A program made the position numbers and the translations under genes. DNA of 64,000 nucleotides from Aeromonas encheleia (GTDB lineage: Bacteria; Pseudomonadota; Gammaproteobacteria; Enterobacterales; Aeromonadaceae), in NCBI RefSeq assembly GCF_900637545.1, contig NZ_LR134376.1, positions 3,367,001-3,431,000 on the forward strand. The letters run 5' to 3'. Below the pieces are notes generated by a model, which had not been told where the DNA came from, did no database searches, and saw only the letters and a program-made list of their open reading frames with translations. Positions 9,162-16,868 of this stretch are shown here, one piece after another. Position 1 is the first letter of the stretch. Each line of letters begins with the position of its first letter.

Positions 9162-9875
9162 ATGCCCTACTCCCTGCTCAGCCCGACACCGGATACGCCA
9201 TCCACTCCCCAGCCCCCCGATCTCGTGCTGGCCCAGGAGCAGCAGTGGCTGCGCGACTGCGCCCGCCACGGTCAGGCCGGTGCCCACCTCTGGCAGGCGC
9301 CCCAGTGCCTCATCGTCACCCGCAAGGACATGCGGCTGCCCCACTATCAAAGCGCCTGCGAGCAACTCGCCGCCGAGGGCTGGCCCGTCTATGTGCGCGA
9401 CAGCGGCGGCACTGCCGTGCCCCACGGCGCCGGCATCCTCAACCTCTCCCTGTTGCTGCCGCGCACCACCACGGATCTTGGCCACTACTACCAACTGCTG
9501 GGGGCGCCGCTGCTGGCCCTGCTGGCGGACTATGGCCTGCAGGGGGGCTACGACTTCGTGCCCGGTTCGTTTTGCGACGGTCAGTACAATCTGGTGATCG
9601 GGGGTCGCAAGATCACCGGCACCGCCCAGCGCTGGCTGGCGCCGGCCCAGGATCACGGCGGCGCCGTGTTGGCCCAGGCCATGCTGCTGGTGGCGGGGGA
9701 TCTGGACGAGGGAACCCGGATGGCGAGCCGCTTCTATGAGCTGGCGGGCGGAGAGCTGCGCTTCCTGCCCGGCACCTCCACCACGCTGGCACAGCAGATC
9801 GGTTGGCAGGGCAGTCCCGAGGAGCTGGTGGCCCAGGTCCGGCGGCGGCTGCAGGTGCTGCTGATCGGCGGCTAG
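9162..9875 (+). CDS. Lipoate-protein ligase-like protein (BPL/LplA/LipB fold)
   Basis: 237 residues from ATG 9162, chosen because GGAGG lies five bases upstream; a longer in-frame start at 9096 has none and would overlap the xanP terminator. The fold is that of biotin/lipoate ligases: VYVRDSGGTAVPHGAGILNLSL corresponds to the lipoate-binding RRxGGGxVxHxxG loop, and GGRKITGTAQRW carries the conserved lysine that binds lipoyl-AMP. The loop deviates from classical LplA and the C-terminal accessory domain is absent, so it may be a paralogue with another acyl donor or a transferase. The exact reaction is inferred. Confidence 0.75.
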   Translation: MPYSLLSPTPDTPSTPQPPDLVLAQEQQWLRDCARHGQAGAHLWQAPQCLIVTRKDMRLPHYQSACEQLAAEGWPVYVRDSGGTAVPHGAGILNLSLLLPRTTTDLGHYYQLLGAPLLALLADYGLQGGYDFVPGSFCDGQYNLVIGGRKITGTAQRWLAPAQDHGGAVLAQAMLLVAGDLDEGTRMASRFYELAGGELRFLPGTSTTLAQQIGWQGSPEELVAQVRRRLQVLLIGG

Positions 9876-9928
9876 GCCCCTGCCCTTCTCCAACGGGCAG
9901 GAGAGCTAACCACTAGGACGCCAACGAA

Positions 9929-9954
9929 AAAGCCACGACCGGGGTCGTGGCTTT
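9929..9954. terminator. Bidirectional terminator
   Basis: Twelve-base perfect stem AAAGCCACGACC/GGTCGTGGCTTT with a two-base GG centre, flanked by A-run and T-run. It ends the lipoate-ligase-like gene on one side and the symporter transcript, including the relic copy of its end, on the other. Confidence 0.88.
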
Positions 9955-9983
9955 GTCATTTCCTGCACGGAGCAAAGACAGGC

Positions 9984-10061
9984 TCAGGCCGTCTGCGGCT
10001 CGGGCTCCGACTCGGTATCCTGGTTCCGGCTGAAGCAATAGACCAGGGTCTCGGCTGTCAC
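9984..10061 (-). pseudogene. Diverged second copy of the symporter gene 3' end
   Basis: Read on the minus strand this stretch encodes VTAETLVYCFSRNQDTESEP then EPQTA and a stop. It mirrors the last 24 residues of the neighbouring symporter (VIAETRAYFSRDLDAESEP, QTA, stop). The two stop codons are exactly 100 bases apart. No start or other gene part is present, and the terminator lies beyond the relic. The simplest reading is an old tandem microduplication of the gene end, in which the upstream copy remained functional. Confidence 0.8.
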
Positions 10062-10083
10062 AGCATGGGATCCCAACAGAGAC

Positions 10084-11454
10084 TCATGCCGTCTGGGGCT
10101 CGGACTCCGCATCCAGATCCCGGCTGAAGTAGGCGCGGGTCTCGGCGATCACCACGTGGCGCAGGCCGATGAGGCCAATGAGGTTCGGCACCGCCATCAA
10201 GCCGTTGACGATATCTGCCAGGAGCCAAATCATGTCCAGATGGAGGAAGGCACCGCTCGCTACCAGCACCAGATAGATGAGGCGGTAGGGCTTGATCGCC
10301 TTGACCCCGAACAGGTACTCGGTGCAGCGCTCACCGTAATAGTTCCAGCCGAGGATGGTGGTAAAGGCGAAGAACAGCAGCCCTATGCTCACCAGATACT
10401 GACCTATGTGGGCATCCAGCCCCTGGGCAAAGGCCTGGCTGGTCATGGCGGCACCGCTCAAGTCTCCGCTCCAGACGCCAGTCACCACCAGGGTCAGGCC
10501 CGTCATGGTGCAGATGATAATGGTGTCGATGAAGGTGCCCGTCATGGAGACCAGCCCCTGCTCCACGCAGGAATCCGTCTTGGCCGCCGCCGCCGCTATG
10601 GGGGCAGAGCCCAGCCCTGACTCGTTGGAGAAGACCCCGCGCGCCACCCCGGACTGGATCGCCAGCATGATGCTGGCACCGACGAAGCCGCCGGTGGCGG
10701 CATGGCCGGTGAAGGCGCTGTTGATGACCAACATCACCGCCTCCGGCAGGGCGCCGGCATTGTTCACCAGCACCCCGGCACAGGCGAGGATGTAGAAGAT
10801 GGCCATGAAGGGCACCACCTTGCTCGACACGCTGGAGATGGACTGGATGCCCCCCAGCGTCACCAGCGCCACTATCAGCGTCAGCACCACGGCGGTCGCC
10901 TCGCGGGGCACCGAGAAGGAGAGGCTCATGGCGTCGGAGATGGCGTTGACCTGGGGGAAGGTGCCGATGCCGAAGAAGGCGACACCTATGCCAAACAGGG
11001 CGAACAGCTTGGCCAGAGGCTTGGAGCCGAGCCCCTTCTCCAGATAGTACATGGGGCCACCCGCCATCTGGCCGTTGGCATCCTGCTGGCGATACTTGAC
11101 CGCCAGCAGACACTCGGCGTACTTGGTCGCCATGCCGAACAGGGCCGCCATCCACATCCAGAACAGGGCACCCGGGCCGCCAAGCTTGATGGCGGTGGCA
11201 ACCCCGACTATGTTGCCGGTGCCTATGGTGGCGGAGAGCGCGGTGCAGAGCGCGGCGAAGCTGGAGACATCCCCCTGCTTGCCCTGGCCCTGATCGCGAC
11301 CAAATACCAGTCGCAGGGCGAGCGGCAAGCGCACTACCTGAAGCAAACCCAGACGCAGGGTGAGATAGACACCGGTCCCGACCAGCAGGATCAGCAGGGG
11401 CGGACCCCAGATAAAGCTATCGATGGCGGTTAACGCCGATTGAATTGATGACAT
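10084..11454 (-). CDS. Alanine/glycine:cation symporter (AGCS family)
   Basis: 456 residues, about eleven membrane segments. It has the AGCS signature region (GDVSSFAALCTALSATIGTGNIVG), MAGGPMYYLEKG and FSNESGLGSAPIAAAAAKT. Members import alanine or glycine with Na+ or H+. A tandem glycine riboswitch and a hairpin hiding the ribosome site lie directly upstream, as for the Vibrio cholerae VC1422-type symporter, so glycine is the likely substrate. The gene end is duplicated 100 bases downstream. Confidence 0.95.
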   Translation of the reverse strand: MSSIQSALTAIDSFIWGPPLLILLVGTGVYLTLRLGLLQVVRLPLALRLVFGRDQGQGKQGDVSSFAALCTALSATIGTGNIVGVATAIKLGGPGALFWMWMAALFGMATKYAECLLAVKYRQQDANGQMAGGPMYYLEKGLGSKPLAKLFALFGIGVAFFGIGTFPQVNAISDAMSLSFSVPREATAVVLTLIVALVTLGGIQSISSVSSKVVPFMAIFYILACAGVLVNNAGALPEAVMLVINSAFTGHAATGGFVGASIMLAIQSGVARGVFSNESGLGSAPIAAAAAKTDSCVEQGLVSMTGTFIDTIIICTMTGLTLVVTGVWSGDLSGAAMTSQAFAQGLDAHIGQYLVSIGLLFFAFTTILGWNYYGERCTEYLFGVKAIKPYRLIYLVLVASGAFLHLDMIWLLADIVNGLMAVPNLIGLIGLRHVVIAETRAYFSRDLDAESEPQTA

Positions 11455-11457
11455 GCA

Positions 11458-11487
11458 TCCTCCTTAAAAAACAACAATTAAGGAGGA
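11458..11487 (-). promoter_or_regulatory. Hairpin sequestering the symporter ribosome site
   Basis: On the transcript, UCCUCCUUAA pairs perfectly over ten bases with UUAAGGAGGA, which is the Shine-Dalgarno sequence three bases before the AUG. The loop has ten bases. There is no U-run after the stem, so this is a translation switch rather than a terminator. Together with the aptamers upstream it looks like the expression platform of the glycine riboswitch. A GGGGAUG stretch at the 3' edge of the second aptamer could pair with CAUCCUU beside the anti-ribosome-site arm; this competing pairing is inference. Confidence 0.7.
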
Positions 11488-11565
11488 GAAGGATGATCTT
11501 CCCATAGGTGTCGCGATCGCCAGAGGTGATCGGATGCGGGCCAAGCCCAGGTACAACCATCCCAT

Positions 11566-11757
11566 CCCCTCTGTCCTTTTGCCTGAGAGTTTCCGACACC
11601 TGCCTGCGATGCAGTCATGGTGCCTTGCTCCTTCGGCGCCCGATCTAACGGGTCTCTCCAGAGTATCGTCCAGTAGCAGTCCACACCGGTTGCCCGGTAC
11701 CTGAAAGATTCACTTCTTCGGTGGATGGTCCCCCATCGCTCTCCTGCTACCTTCATC
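11566..11757 (-). promoter_or_regulatory. Tandem glycine riboswitch (two aptamers)
   Basis: Read on the minus strand there are two copies of the gcvT-type core in series. The first has GCAGGAGAGC, CCGAAGAAGU and AAUCUUUCAGGUAC; the second has CUGGAGAGACC, CGCCGAAGGAGCAA, AACUCUCAGGCAAAAGGACAG. These are the conserved blocks of the glycine riboswitch. It precedes an AGCS symporter gene, a known partner. Binding of glycine is expected to change access to the ribosome site hairpin downstream. Confidence 0.93.
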
Positions 11758-11761
11758 CGAA

Positions 11762-12178
11762 CTAGTTTGGATTAGGAAGCGGGCATGGTAATCCAAAAAC
11801 TGTGAGCTGTCTCCCGCTCGGCCGCCCGGGGCCGCGCTTTTTTTCCACTGGCGCCAGCATCCAGAAGAATGTTACTTGTTCGTTAACTATCAACAGCTTA
11901 CCGAGTTTCATTCGACCCATTCTCGAGACAGCTTCGCCACCTCGTTGCATATCGACAGCATCTTTCGTCTCGACCAGAAAAACTTGCCAACATATCCAAT
12001 CAAAATGCTTGCACAGAAACGCAATAAGCAGATAATCCCGCGCATAACTAAGCACTTTGCCGAGGAGTTATGCATTGTGCCTGGTGGGTCCCTCCGGACC
12101 ACTCGCCTGAGCCGGCCGCTGCCGTCTCAACAAACCAAGGCTAGGGCAGACCTGCCCCCTAAGGACTTTCAAAACAGA
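11762..12178 (+). other. Long leader of the decarboxylase gene
   Basis: 417 bases without a recognised gene. A hairpin CGGCC/GGCCG followed by seven T (11816-11844) looks like a terminator or attenuator on the plus strand. Further hairpins are GTGG-TCC/GGACCAC (12084-12103) and GGGCAG/CTGCCC close to the start. The decarboxylase frame stays open through the leader from a TTG at 11876. Its NYQQLTE (from 11885) resembles DYRQLVE in the true N terminus (from 12203), possibly a very old duplicate. The region is less GC-rich than the gene. Confidence 0.5.
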
Positions 12179-13327
12179 ATGAACGAGACCCTGATCGCAC
12201 AAGACTACCGTCAGCTGGTTGAACAATTTGGCTCCCCCCTGCTGCTGCTCGACAAGGCAGCCGTCCGCAAACAGTACCGGGCCCTGGCCGCCGCCCTGCC
12301 CGATGTGCGCTTGCACTATGCACTCAAGCCCCTGCCCCATGAGGCGGTGGTCTCTGTCTTGAAGGAAGAGGGGGCCTGTTTCGATCTGGCCACCAATGGC
12401 GAAGTGGATCTGGTGCGCAGCCAAGGGGTTCGCCCGGGACGTTGTATTCATACCCATCCCATCAAGCGCGACAGCGACATCCGCTATGCGCTGGAGTTCG
12501 GCTGCACCGTGTTTGTCTATGACAACCCGCTGGAGCTGGAGAAGTTCATTCCCTACAAGGACGAGGTGAAGCTGCTGCTGCGAGTCAGCTTCCCGAACCC
12601 GGAGACCAAGGTCGATCTCTCCAAGAAGTTCGGCTGCACCCCGGAGCAGGCGCTGCCGCTGCTGCAACTGGCCCAGGCCAAGGGCATCAAGGTGATGGGG
12701 CTGTCGTTCCACGTCGGCTCTCAGGTACCCCACTCCCGTCGCCACGTGCAGGCCATCGACGCCTGCCGCGAGATCATGGAGCAGGCCTGGGATCTCGGGC
12801 TCAAGCCCTGGGTGCTGGACATCGGCGGCGGTTTCCCGGTGGACTATGAGGGTGGCGAGTTCGACATCGACGGCTTCTGCGCCCCGATCCGCGCGGCGCT
12901 GGCCAAGCTGCCCGCCACCGTGCAGAAGATCGCCGAGCCGGGCCGCTTCATCAGCGCGCCGGCCATGACCTCGGTGTCCAGCGTGATGGGCAAGGCCCAC
13001 CGCGGTGACAAGATCTGGTACTACCTGGATGACGGCCTCTACGGCAGCTACAACGGTCAGCTCTATGATCACGTCACCTACCCGGTCAGCACCCCCTATG
13101 CCCACGGCGAGCTGCACAACGCGGTGCTCTCCGGCCCCACCTGCGACAGCGTGGACGTGATCCGCGACGGCATCATGCTGCCGGATCTGGCGATCGGCGA
13201 GCTGGTCATCGGTCGGGTGATGGGGGCCTACACCTGGGCCTCGGCCTCCACCTTCAACTTCTTCCCCAAGGCGAGCATCCTGATCCTGGACAGCGCCCAG
13301 AAGCAGAAGCTGGTGGCGGTGGCCTGA
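12179..13327 (+). CDS. Fold type III PLP ornithine/lysine decarboxylase
   Basis: 382 residues from ATG 12179, preceded by AAGGA; residues upstream in the same open frame do not resemble the family. Domain order is a PLP-binding alanine racemase-like barrel (lysine in HYALKP, the HVGSQ histidine region, DIGGGFP, EPGRF) followed by a C-terminal beta domain with the catalytic cysteine in SGPTCDSVD. These are the eukaryotic-type ornithine decarboxylase motifs found in a bacterial ornithine/lysine decarboxylase subgroup. The product would be putrescine or cadaverine. Preference between ornithine and lysine is not decided. The leader is long and structured. Confidence 0.9.
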   Translation: MNETLIAQDYRQLVEQFGSPLLLLDKAAVRKQYRALAAALPDVRLHYALKPLPHEAVVSVLKEEGACFDLATNGEVDLVRSQGVRPGRCIHTHPIKRDSDIRYALEFGCTVFVYDNPLELEKFIPYKDEVKLLLRVSFPNPETKVDLSKKFGCTPEQALPLLQLAQAKGIKVMGLSFHVGSQVPHSRRHVQAIDACREIMEQAWDLGLKPWVLDIGGGFPVDYEGGEFDIDGFCAPIRAALAKLPATVQKIAEPGRFISAPAMTSVSSVMGKAHRGDKIWYYLDDGLYGSYNGQLYDHVTYPVSTPYAHGELHNAVLSGPTCDSVDVIRDGIMLPDLAIGELVIGRVMGAYTWASASTFNFFPKASILILDSAQKQKLVAVA

Positions 13328-13349
13328 TCCGGCCTGGATTGCACCAAAC

Positions 13350-13379
13350 AAGAGGGGGAAGCCGATGCTTCCCCCTCTT
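13350..13379. terminator. Bidirectional terminator
   Basis: Thirteen-base perfect stem AAGAGGGGGAAGC/GCTTCCCCCTCTT with a CGAT loop, between the convergent decarboxylase and antiporter genes. The T-run is short. Confidence 0.8.
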
Positions 13380-13406
13380 CGTATCTATCCCTGCGTCACT
13401 CTGGCA

Positions 13407-14375
13407 TCAGAGGAACTGGCTACCCAGCAGCCAGGAGGTATAGGCCACGAAGATGGCGAGCAGCAGGCCCCCTTCCCAGCGGTTGATCCGCCCCTGCCCC
13501 TTGCGGCCAAGACACATGATCAGCAGCAGCAGGGTCAGCCCCATCATCAGGCTCCAGTCACGGGAAAGCACCACAGAGTCCACATCCAGCGGCGCTATGC
13601 CGGCGGCGATGCCGACCACGGCCAGGGTGTTGAACAGGTTGGAGCCGAGCACGTTGCCGAGCGCAAGATCGTGCTCCTTCTTACGAATGGCGATGAGGGA
13701 GGAGGCCAGCTCCGGCAGCGAGGTGCCCACCGCCACTATGGTCAGGCCGATCACCAGATCGCTGATGCCAAGCGCCTGGGCTATGGTCACCGCGCCCCAC
13801 ACCAGCAGGCGGGAGGCGGCGATCAGCAGCACCAGGCCAACCAGGAGCCAGACGATGGCGCGCTTGAGCGACATGCCCTCGCTGCTGATATCGTCCGCGA
13901 TATCCGCATCGAGCGCATCTCCCTTGCCGGTCATGCCGGCCCAGATGGACCAACCCATCAGCACCAGGAACACGGCCCCCAGGATCAGCGCATCAGTGCC
14001 ACCCAGGTGGCCATCGATCAGCAGGGCACCGGAGAGCAGGGTGATGCCGAGCAGGATGGGGATCTCCTTGCGCACCACCTGGGAGGAGACGGCGATGGGG
14101 CTGATGAGGGCGGTCAGACCCAGGATCAGCGCGATGTTGGTGATGTTGGAGCCATAGGCGTTGCCGAGGGCCAGCCCAGGGTTACCCTGAGCCGCCGCCA
14201 GCGCGGAGACCACCATCTCCGGGGCCGAGGTACCAAAACCTATGATCACCATGCCGATCAGCAGCGGTGGCATGCCGGCATAACGGGCGGTCGCGGCGGC
14301 GCCGTCCACAAATTTATCCGCACTCCAGACCAGCAGCGCCAGTCCGGCAATCAGGGCAACAAAAGCCAGGGTCAT
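13407..14375 (-). CDS. yrbG: YrbG-type Na+/Ca2+ antiporter family protein
   Basis: 322 residues with ten membrane segments in two inverted halves. Each half carries an alpha repeat: GFGTSAPEMVVSALAA with GNAYGSNITNIALI, and AVGTSLPELASSLIA with GNVLGSNLFNTLAV. These hold the acidic and Gly/Ser residues that bind cations in CaCA exchangers. The hydrophilic middle (GKGDALDADIADDISSEG) is the intracellular loop. E. coli YrbG is the closest well-known relative; transported ion not proven. It follows the peroxiredoxin gene with 124 bases between. Confidence 0.9.
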   Translation of the reverse strand: MTLAFVALIAGLALLVWSADKFVDGAAATARYAGMPPLLIGMVIIGFGTSAPEMVVSALAAAQGNPGLALGNAYGSNITNIALILGLTALISPIAVSSQVVRKEIPILLGITLLSGALLIDGHLGGTDALILGAVFLVLMGWSIWAGMTGKGDALDADIADDISSEGMSLKRAIVWLLVGLVLLIAASRLLVWGAVTIAQALGISDLVIGLTIVAVGTSLPELASSLIAIRKKEHDLALGNVLGSNLFNTLAVVGIAAGIAPLDVDSVVLSRDWSLMMGLTLLLLIMCLGRKGQGRINRWEGGLLLAIFVAYTSWLLGSQFL

Positions 14376-14405
14376 ATTCTTCTATCCCATCGACTGCAAA
14401 CACGA

Positions 14406-14428
14406 GAGCCAGGCTGCTAGCCTGGCTC
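14406..14428 (-). terminator. Hairpin between peroxiredoxin and yrbG genes
   Basis: Perfect ten-base stem GAGCCAGGCT/AGCCTGGCTC with a three-base loop after the peroxiredoxin gene. No clear T-run follows on the minus strand, so it may stabilise mRNA instead of ending transcription. Confidence 0.45.
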
Positions 14429-14499
14429 CATCCAAAAGTGGGCTCAGTGTAGCGAGCCGCCTTGCTATTTCAAGGTGAAATCAAACAATGATTAACAGT

Positions 14500-14973
14500 T
14501 CAGAGCGCGGCCAGCAGACTCTCGGCATCGGACACCTCAAACTTGCCCGGCGCCTCCACGAACAGCTGCTGCACCACGCCGTCCTGGGCGATCAGGGCGA
14601 AGCGTTGCGCCCGCAGGCCACCGAAGGCGCCGGTCTCCTTGGCCAGGCCCAGGGCCTGGGTCCAGCTGCCGTCGCCATCCGCCAGCATGGTGATGGCTTC
14701 GGCATTCTGGGCCTCCTGCCACGCCCTCATCACGAAGGCATCGTTCACCGAGAGGCAATAGATGGCATCGATGCCCTTAGCCTTGAACTCGTCCGCCAGC
14801 ACCACGTAACCGGGCAGATGGGCATTGGAGCAGGTGGGGGTGAAGGCGCCGGGCACCGCGAACAGCACCACTCTCTTGCCCGCAAACAGGGCCTGGCTGT
14901 CCTGCACCTGCTTGCCCTCGGCAGTCAGGAAGGTGAATTCGCCCGCAGGCAGGGATTGGCCGACAGTGATCAT
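14500..14973 (-). CDS. Peroxiredoxin, Prx5 type
   Basis: 157 residues with the thioredoxin-fold peroxiredoxin pattern. The peroxidatic cysteine is in PGAFTPTCSNAHLPGY, the Prx5 (AhpE/PMP20-like) signature, followed by DAIYCLSVNDAFVMRAW and the conserved Arg near RAQRFALI. It reduces peroxides in the cytoplasm. Relatives in Haemophilus and Vibrio carry a fused glutaredoxin domain, which is absent here, so a separate thiol donor is needed. AAGGACGAG precedes the ATG. Confidence 0.93.
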   Translation of the reverse strand: MITVGQSLPAGEFTFLTAEGKQVQDSQALFAGKRVVLFAVPGAFTPTCSNAHLPGYVVLADEFKAKGIDAIYCLSVNDAFVMRAWQEAQNAEAITMLADGDGSWTQALGLAKETGAFGGLRAQRFALIAQDGVVQQLFVEAPGKFEVSDAESLLAAL

Positions 14974-15045
14974 GATGTCTCGTCCTTAAGTGGAGGGAAG
15001 ATGTTCCAGTCTACTCCAACCCTGAAGGGGGCGACACCGGCTCCC

Positions 15046-15106
15046 CCCTGCCGCCGTGCCTGCCAGGTCGCGATGGTGAGCAGGAAAACCAAACTCGACG
15101 GCTCGC
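15046..15106 (-). pseudogene. Diverged second copy of the yfcD 3' end
   Basis: On the minus strand this encodes LLTIATWQARRQG in one frame, against LLAIATWQARRQG at the end of YfcD. The shared blocks are 75 bases apart. The copy has lost five bases further up (so VEF stands for DEF out of frame) and its stop codon. It is a scar of a tandem microduplication of the gene end, comparable to the symporter relic at 9984. Confidence 0.75.
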
Positions 15107-15116
15107 GTCGCCACCC

Positions 15117-15629
15117 TCACCCCTGCCGCCGCGCCTGCCAGGTGGCGATGGCGAGGAGGGAATCCGGAGTGAACTCGTCGGCCCGCACCGCTATCTCGGC
15201 CAGGCTCATCCAGTGCACCTCGCTCACCTCCTCCGCCTGCAGCTGCAGCGGCCCCTGATAGCAACAGCTGAACAGCCCGCCCCAGACCCGATAGCCTTCC
15301 CCCTCGGCGTAGAAGGTGCCAAACGCCTGCAACGCCACGTCGCGGATACCCAGCTCCTCGGCCAGCTCGCGCCGGGCGGAAGGTTCCATCTGCTCACCCT
15401 GGGTCACCACGCCGCCGGCGCAGGCGTCCAGCATGCCGGGGCAGAAGTCCTTGCCGAGGGTACGGCGCTGCACCAGCACTCTCTCGGCCTCATCGAGCAC
15501 CAGGATATAGCTGGCACGATGGCGCAGATTCTCCCGCCGCACCTTGGCCCGCTCGGCGACCCCGATCACCCTATCCTGCGCATCCACTACGTCCACCCAC
15601 TCCACTCGCGACACCTTCATTGAACTCAT
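15117..15629 (-). CDS. yfcD: YfcD-like Nudix hydrolase
   Basis: 170 residues from ATG 15629; a second ATG nine bases on is also possible and upstream in-frame sequence does not match the family. The Nudix box is complete (Gx5Ex7REUxEExGU): GVVTQGE, then seven residues, then RELAEELGI. Flanking blocks EWVDVVDAQDRVIG, LRHRASYILV, CPGMLDACAGG and RVWGGLFSC are those of E. coli YfcD, related to isopentenyl diphosphate isomerase. Substrate unknown, probably a nucleoside or other diphosphate. The gene end is partly repeated 75 bases downstream. Confidence 0.9.
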   Translation of the reverse strand: MSSMKVSRVEWVDVVDAQDRVIGVAERAKVRRENLRHRASYILVLDEAERVLVQRRTLGKDFCPGMLDACAGGVVTQGEQMEPSARRELAEELGIRDVALQAFGTFYAEGEGYRVWGGLFSCCYQGPLQLQAEEVSEVHWMSLAEIAVRADEFTPDSLLAIATWQARRQG

Positions 15630-15813
15630 CGATGACCCGCAGTATATCGGGGCAGCGGCCTGCCGAGGCACCCTTTTTTCACGGCCCGGCGCGCCGCCCC
15701 GCAGGGCGCGATAACGCCGAAAGAAGGATTCATACAACCCTTTATAAAATGTCACATCAGTGTCACGGGAGCGCGGCATAGTGTGCCCTGTCCAAGCAAC
15801 AGGGTGTTTTGCC

Positions 15814-16029
15814 ATGAAGGTGTTCAAGCAGTTGTCTCCACGCCAGATTGCTCGTTATATCAAGAGCTTCCATCACGGTAGCTTCATGATAGAGGCGCTG
15901 GGGCGCTTCGAGTTTCAGGGCGGGATCATCGATCTGACATCCCTGAGCTGCCATCAGGCGCTGCGCCTGGCCCGGCAGATCAACCTGGCGGTGCGCGATC
16001 TGCGCACCACCGCCCTGTTGCCGGGCTGA
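15814..16029 (+). CDS. Small protein of unknown function
   Basis: 71 residues, basic N-terminal half (KQLSPRQIARYIKSFHHG), then FEFQGGIIDL and a helical end. AGGG lies before the ATG and a good terminator follows, so it looks like a real single-gene unit. No membrane segment or signal peptide is seen. I do not recognise the family. The FQGGIIDL phrase and basic helix recall small enteric regulators of unknown role, but I assign no function. Confidence 0.65.
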   Translation: MKVFKQLSPRQIARYIKSFHHGSFMIEALGRFEFQGGIIDLTSLSCHQALRLARQINLAVRDLRTTALLPG

Positions 16030-16071
16030 CATACTCCTTTCCGTTGGTAGTCTGCTTCCATGTACGTCTTT

Positions 16072-16104
16072 GCCCGCCGATCACCGATCGTGCGGGCGTT
16101 TTTA
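16072..16104 (+). terminator. Terminator after small unknown gene
   Basis: GCCCGC/GCGGGC outer stem with an inner CGATC/GATCG stem and an ACC loop, one bulged T, then a run of five T. Confidence 0.85.
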
Positions 16105-16124
16105 TCGCGCCCTGCCGTCGGCGC

Positions 16125-16868
16125 TCAATGCTGCAGGATCTGGGACAGGAACAGCTTGGTGCGCTCCGACTGGGGATGGTCGAAGAACTGATCCGGCACG
16201 TTCTCCTCGATGATCTGGCCTCTGTCCATGAAGATCACCCTATCCGCGACCTGCTTGGCAAACCCCATCTCGTGGGTCACGCAGAGCATGGTCATCCCCT
16301 CATGGGCCAGCTCCACCATGACATCCAGCACCTCGCGCACCATCTCGGGATCCAGCGCCGAGGTCGGCTCGTCAAACAACATGACCTGCGGATTCATGCA
16401 GAGGCTGCGGGCGATGGCCACCCGCTGCTGCTGCCCGCCGGAGAGCTGACCCGGATACTTGAGCGCCTGCTCCGGGATCCTGACCCGGCGCAGGAAGGTC
16501 ATGGCGATCTCCTCGGCCTCCTTGCGGGGCAGCTGCTTGACCCAGATGGGGGCCAGACAGCAGTTTTCCAGCACGGTCAGATGGGGAAACAGGTTGAAGT
16601 GCTGGAACACCATCCCCACCTCCTTGCGCACCGTCTCTATGTGCTTGAGATCCGAGGTGAGCACTGTGCCCCTGACCAGGATGTCGCCGCTCTGGTGCTC
16701 CTCCAGCCGGTTGATGCAGCGGATCATGGTGGACTTGCCCGAGCCGGATGGCCCGCAGATGACGATCTTCTCCCCCTTGCCCACCTGCAGGTTGATGTTT
16801 CGCAGCACATGAAACTCGCCATACCATTTGTTGACGTCTTTGAGTGAAACCACGGTGTCCGTTGTCAT
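16125..16868 (-). CDS. aapP: Polar amino-acid ABC transporter ATPase (AapP/GlnQ type)
   Basis: 247 residues. Walker [11 protein letters not shown]-loop in [10 protein letters not shown], signature LSGGQQQR, Walker [13 protein letters not shown] and the H-loop THEMG are all intact. It energises import by the two permeases and binding protein encoded upstream in the same direction. The start was set at [11 protein letters not shown], where the family begins. The ATG overlaps the stop of a 53-codon relic frame (ATGA), so the 171-base gap to the permease gene contains a decayed copy of this gene's own start. Confidence 0.94.
   Translation of the reverse strand: MTTDTVVSLKDVNKWYGEFHVLRNINLQVGKGEKIVICGPSGSGKSTMIRCINRLEEHQSGDILVRGTVLTSDLKHIETVRKEVGMVFQHFNLFPHLTVLENCCLAPIWVKQLPRKEAEEIAMTFLRRVRIPEQALKYPGQLSGGQQQRVAIARSLCMNPQVMLFDEPTSALDPEMVREVLDVMVELAHEGMTMLCVTHEMGFAKQVADRVIFMDRGQIIEENVPDQFFDHPQSERTKLFLSQILQH

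Noticed and set aside
8007-9893. 628-codon open frame opposite the purine permease and lipoate-ligase-like genes
   Set aside because: Shadow of GC-rich codon usage; runs of His, Gln and Gly, no ribosome site and no domain. The same holds for long opposite-strand frames over nrdD (49620-51749), the sensor kinase (38558-40456) and ligA (53462-55036).
9902-9916. AGAGCTAACCACT repeated at 24103-24115, both near hairpins
   Set aside because: A shared 13-mer is expected many times by chance in 64 kb; flanking sequence does not align, so no dispersed repeat family is claimed.
11876-11960. SpeFL-like arrest peptide (THSRDSF resembling AHRNSF) before the decarboxylase
   Set aside because: Only a few residues match, the frame starts with TTG and does not stop before the gene, and the enzyme is of a different fold from SpeF.
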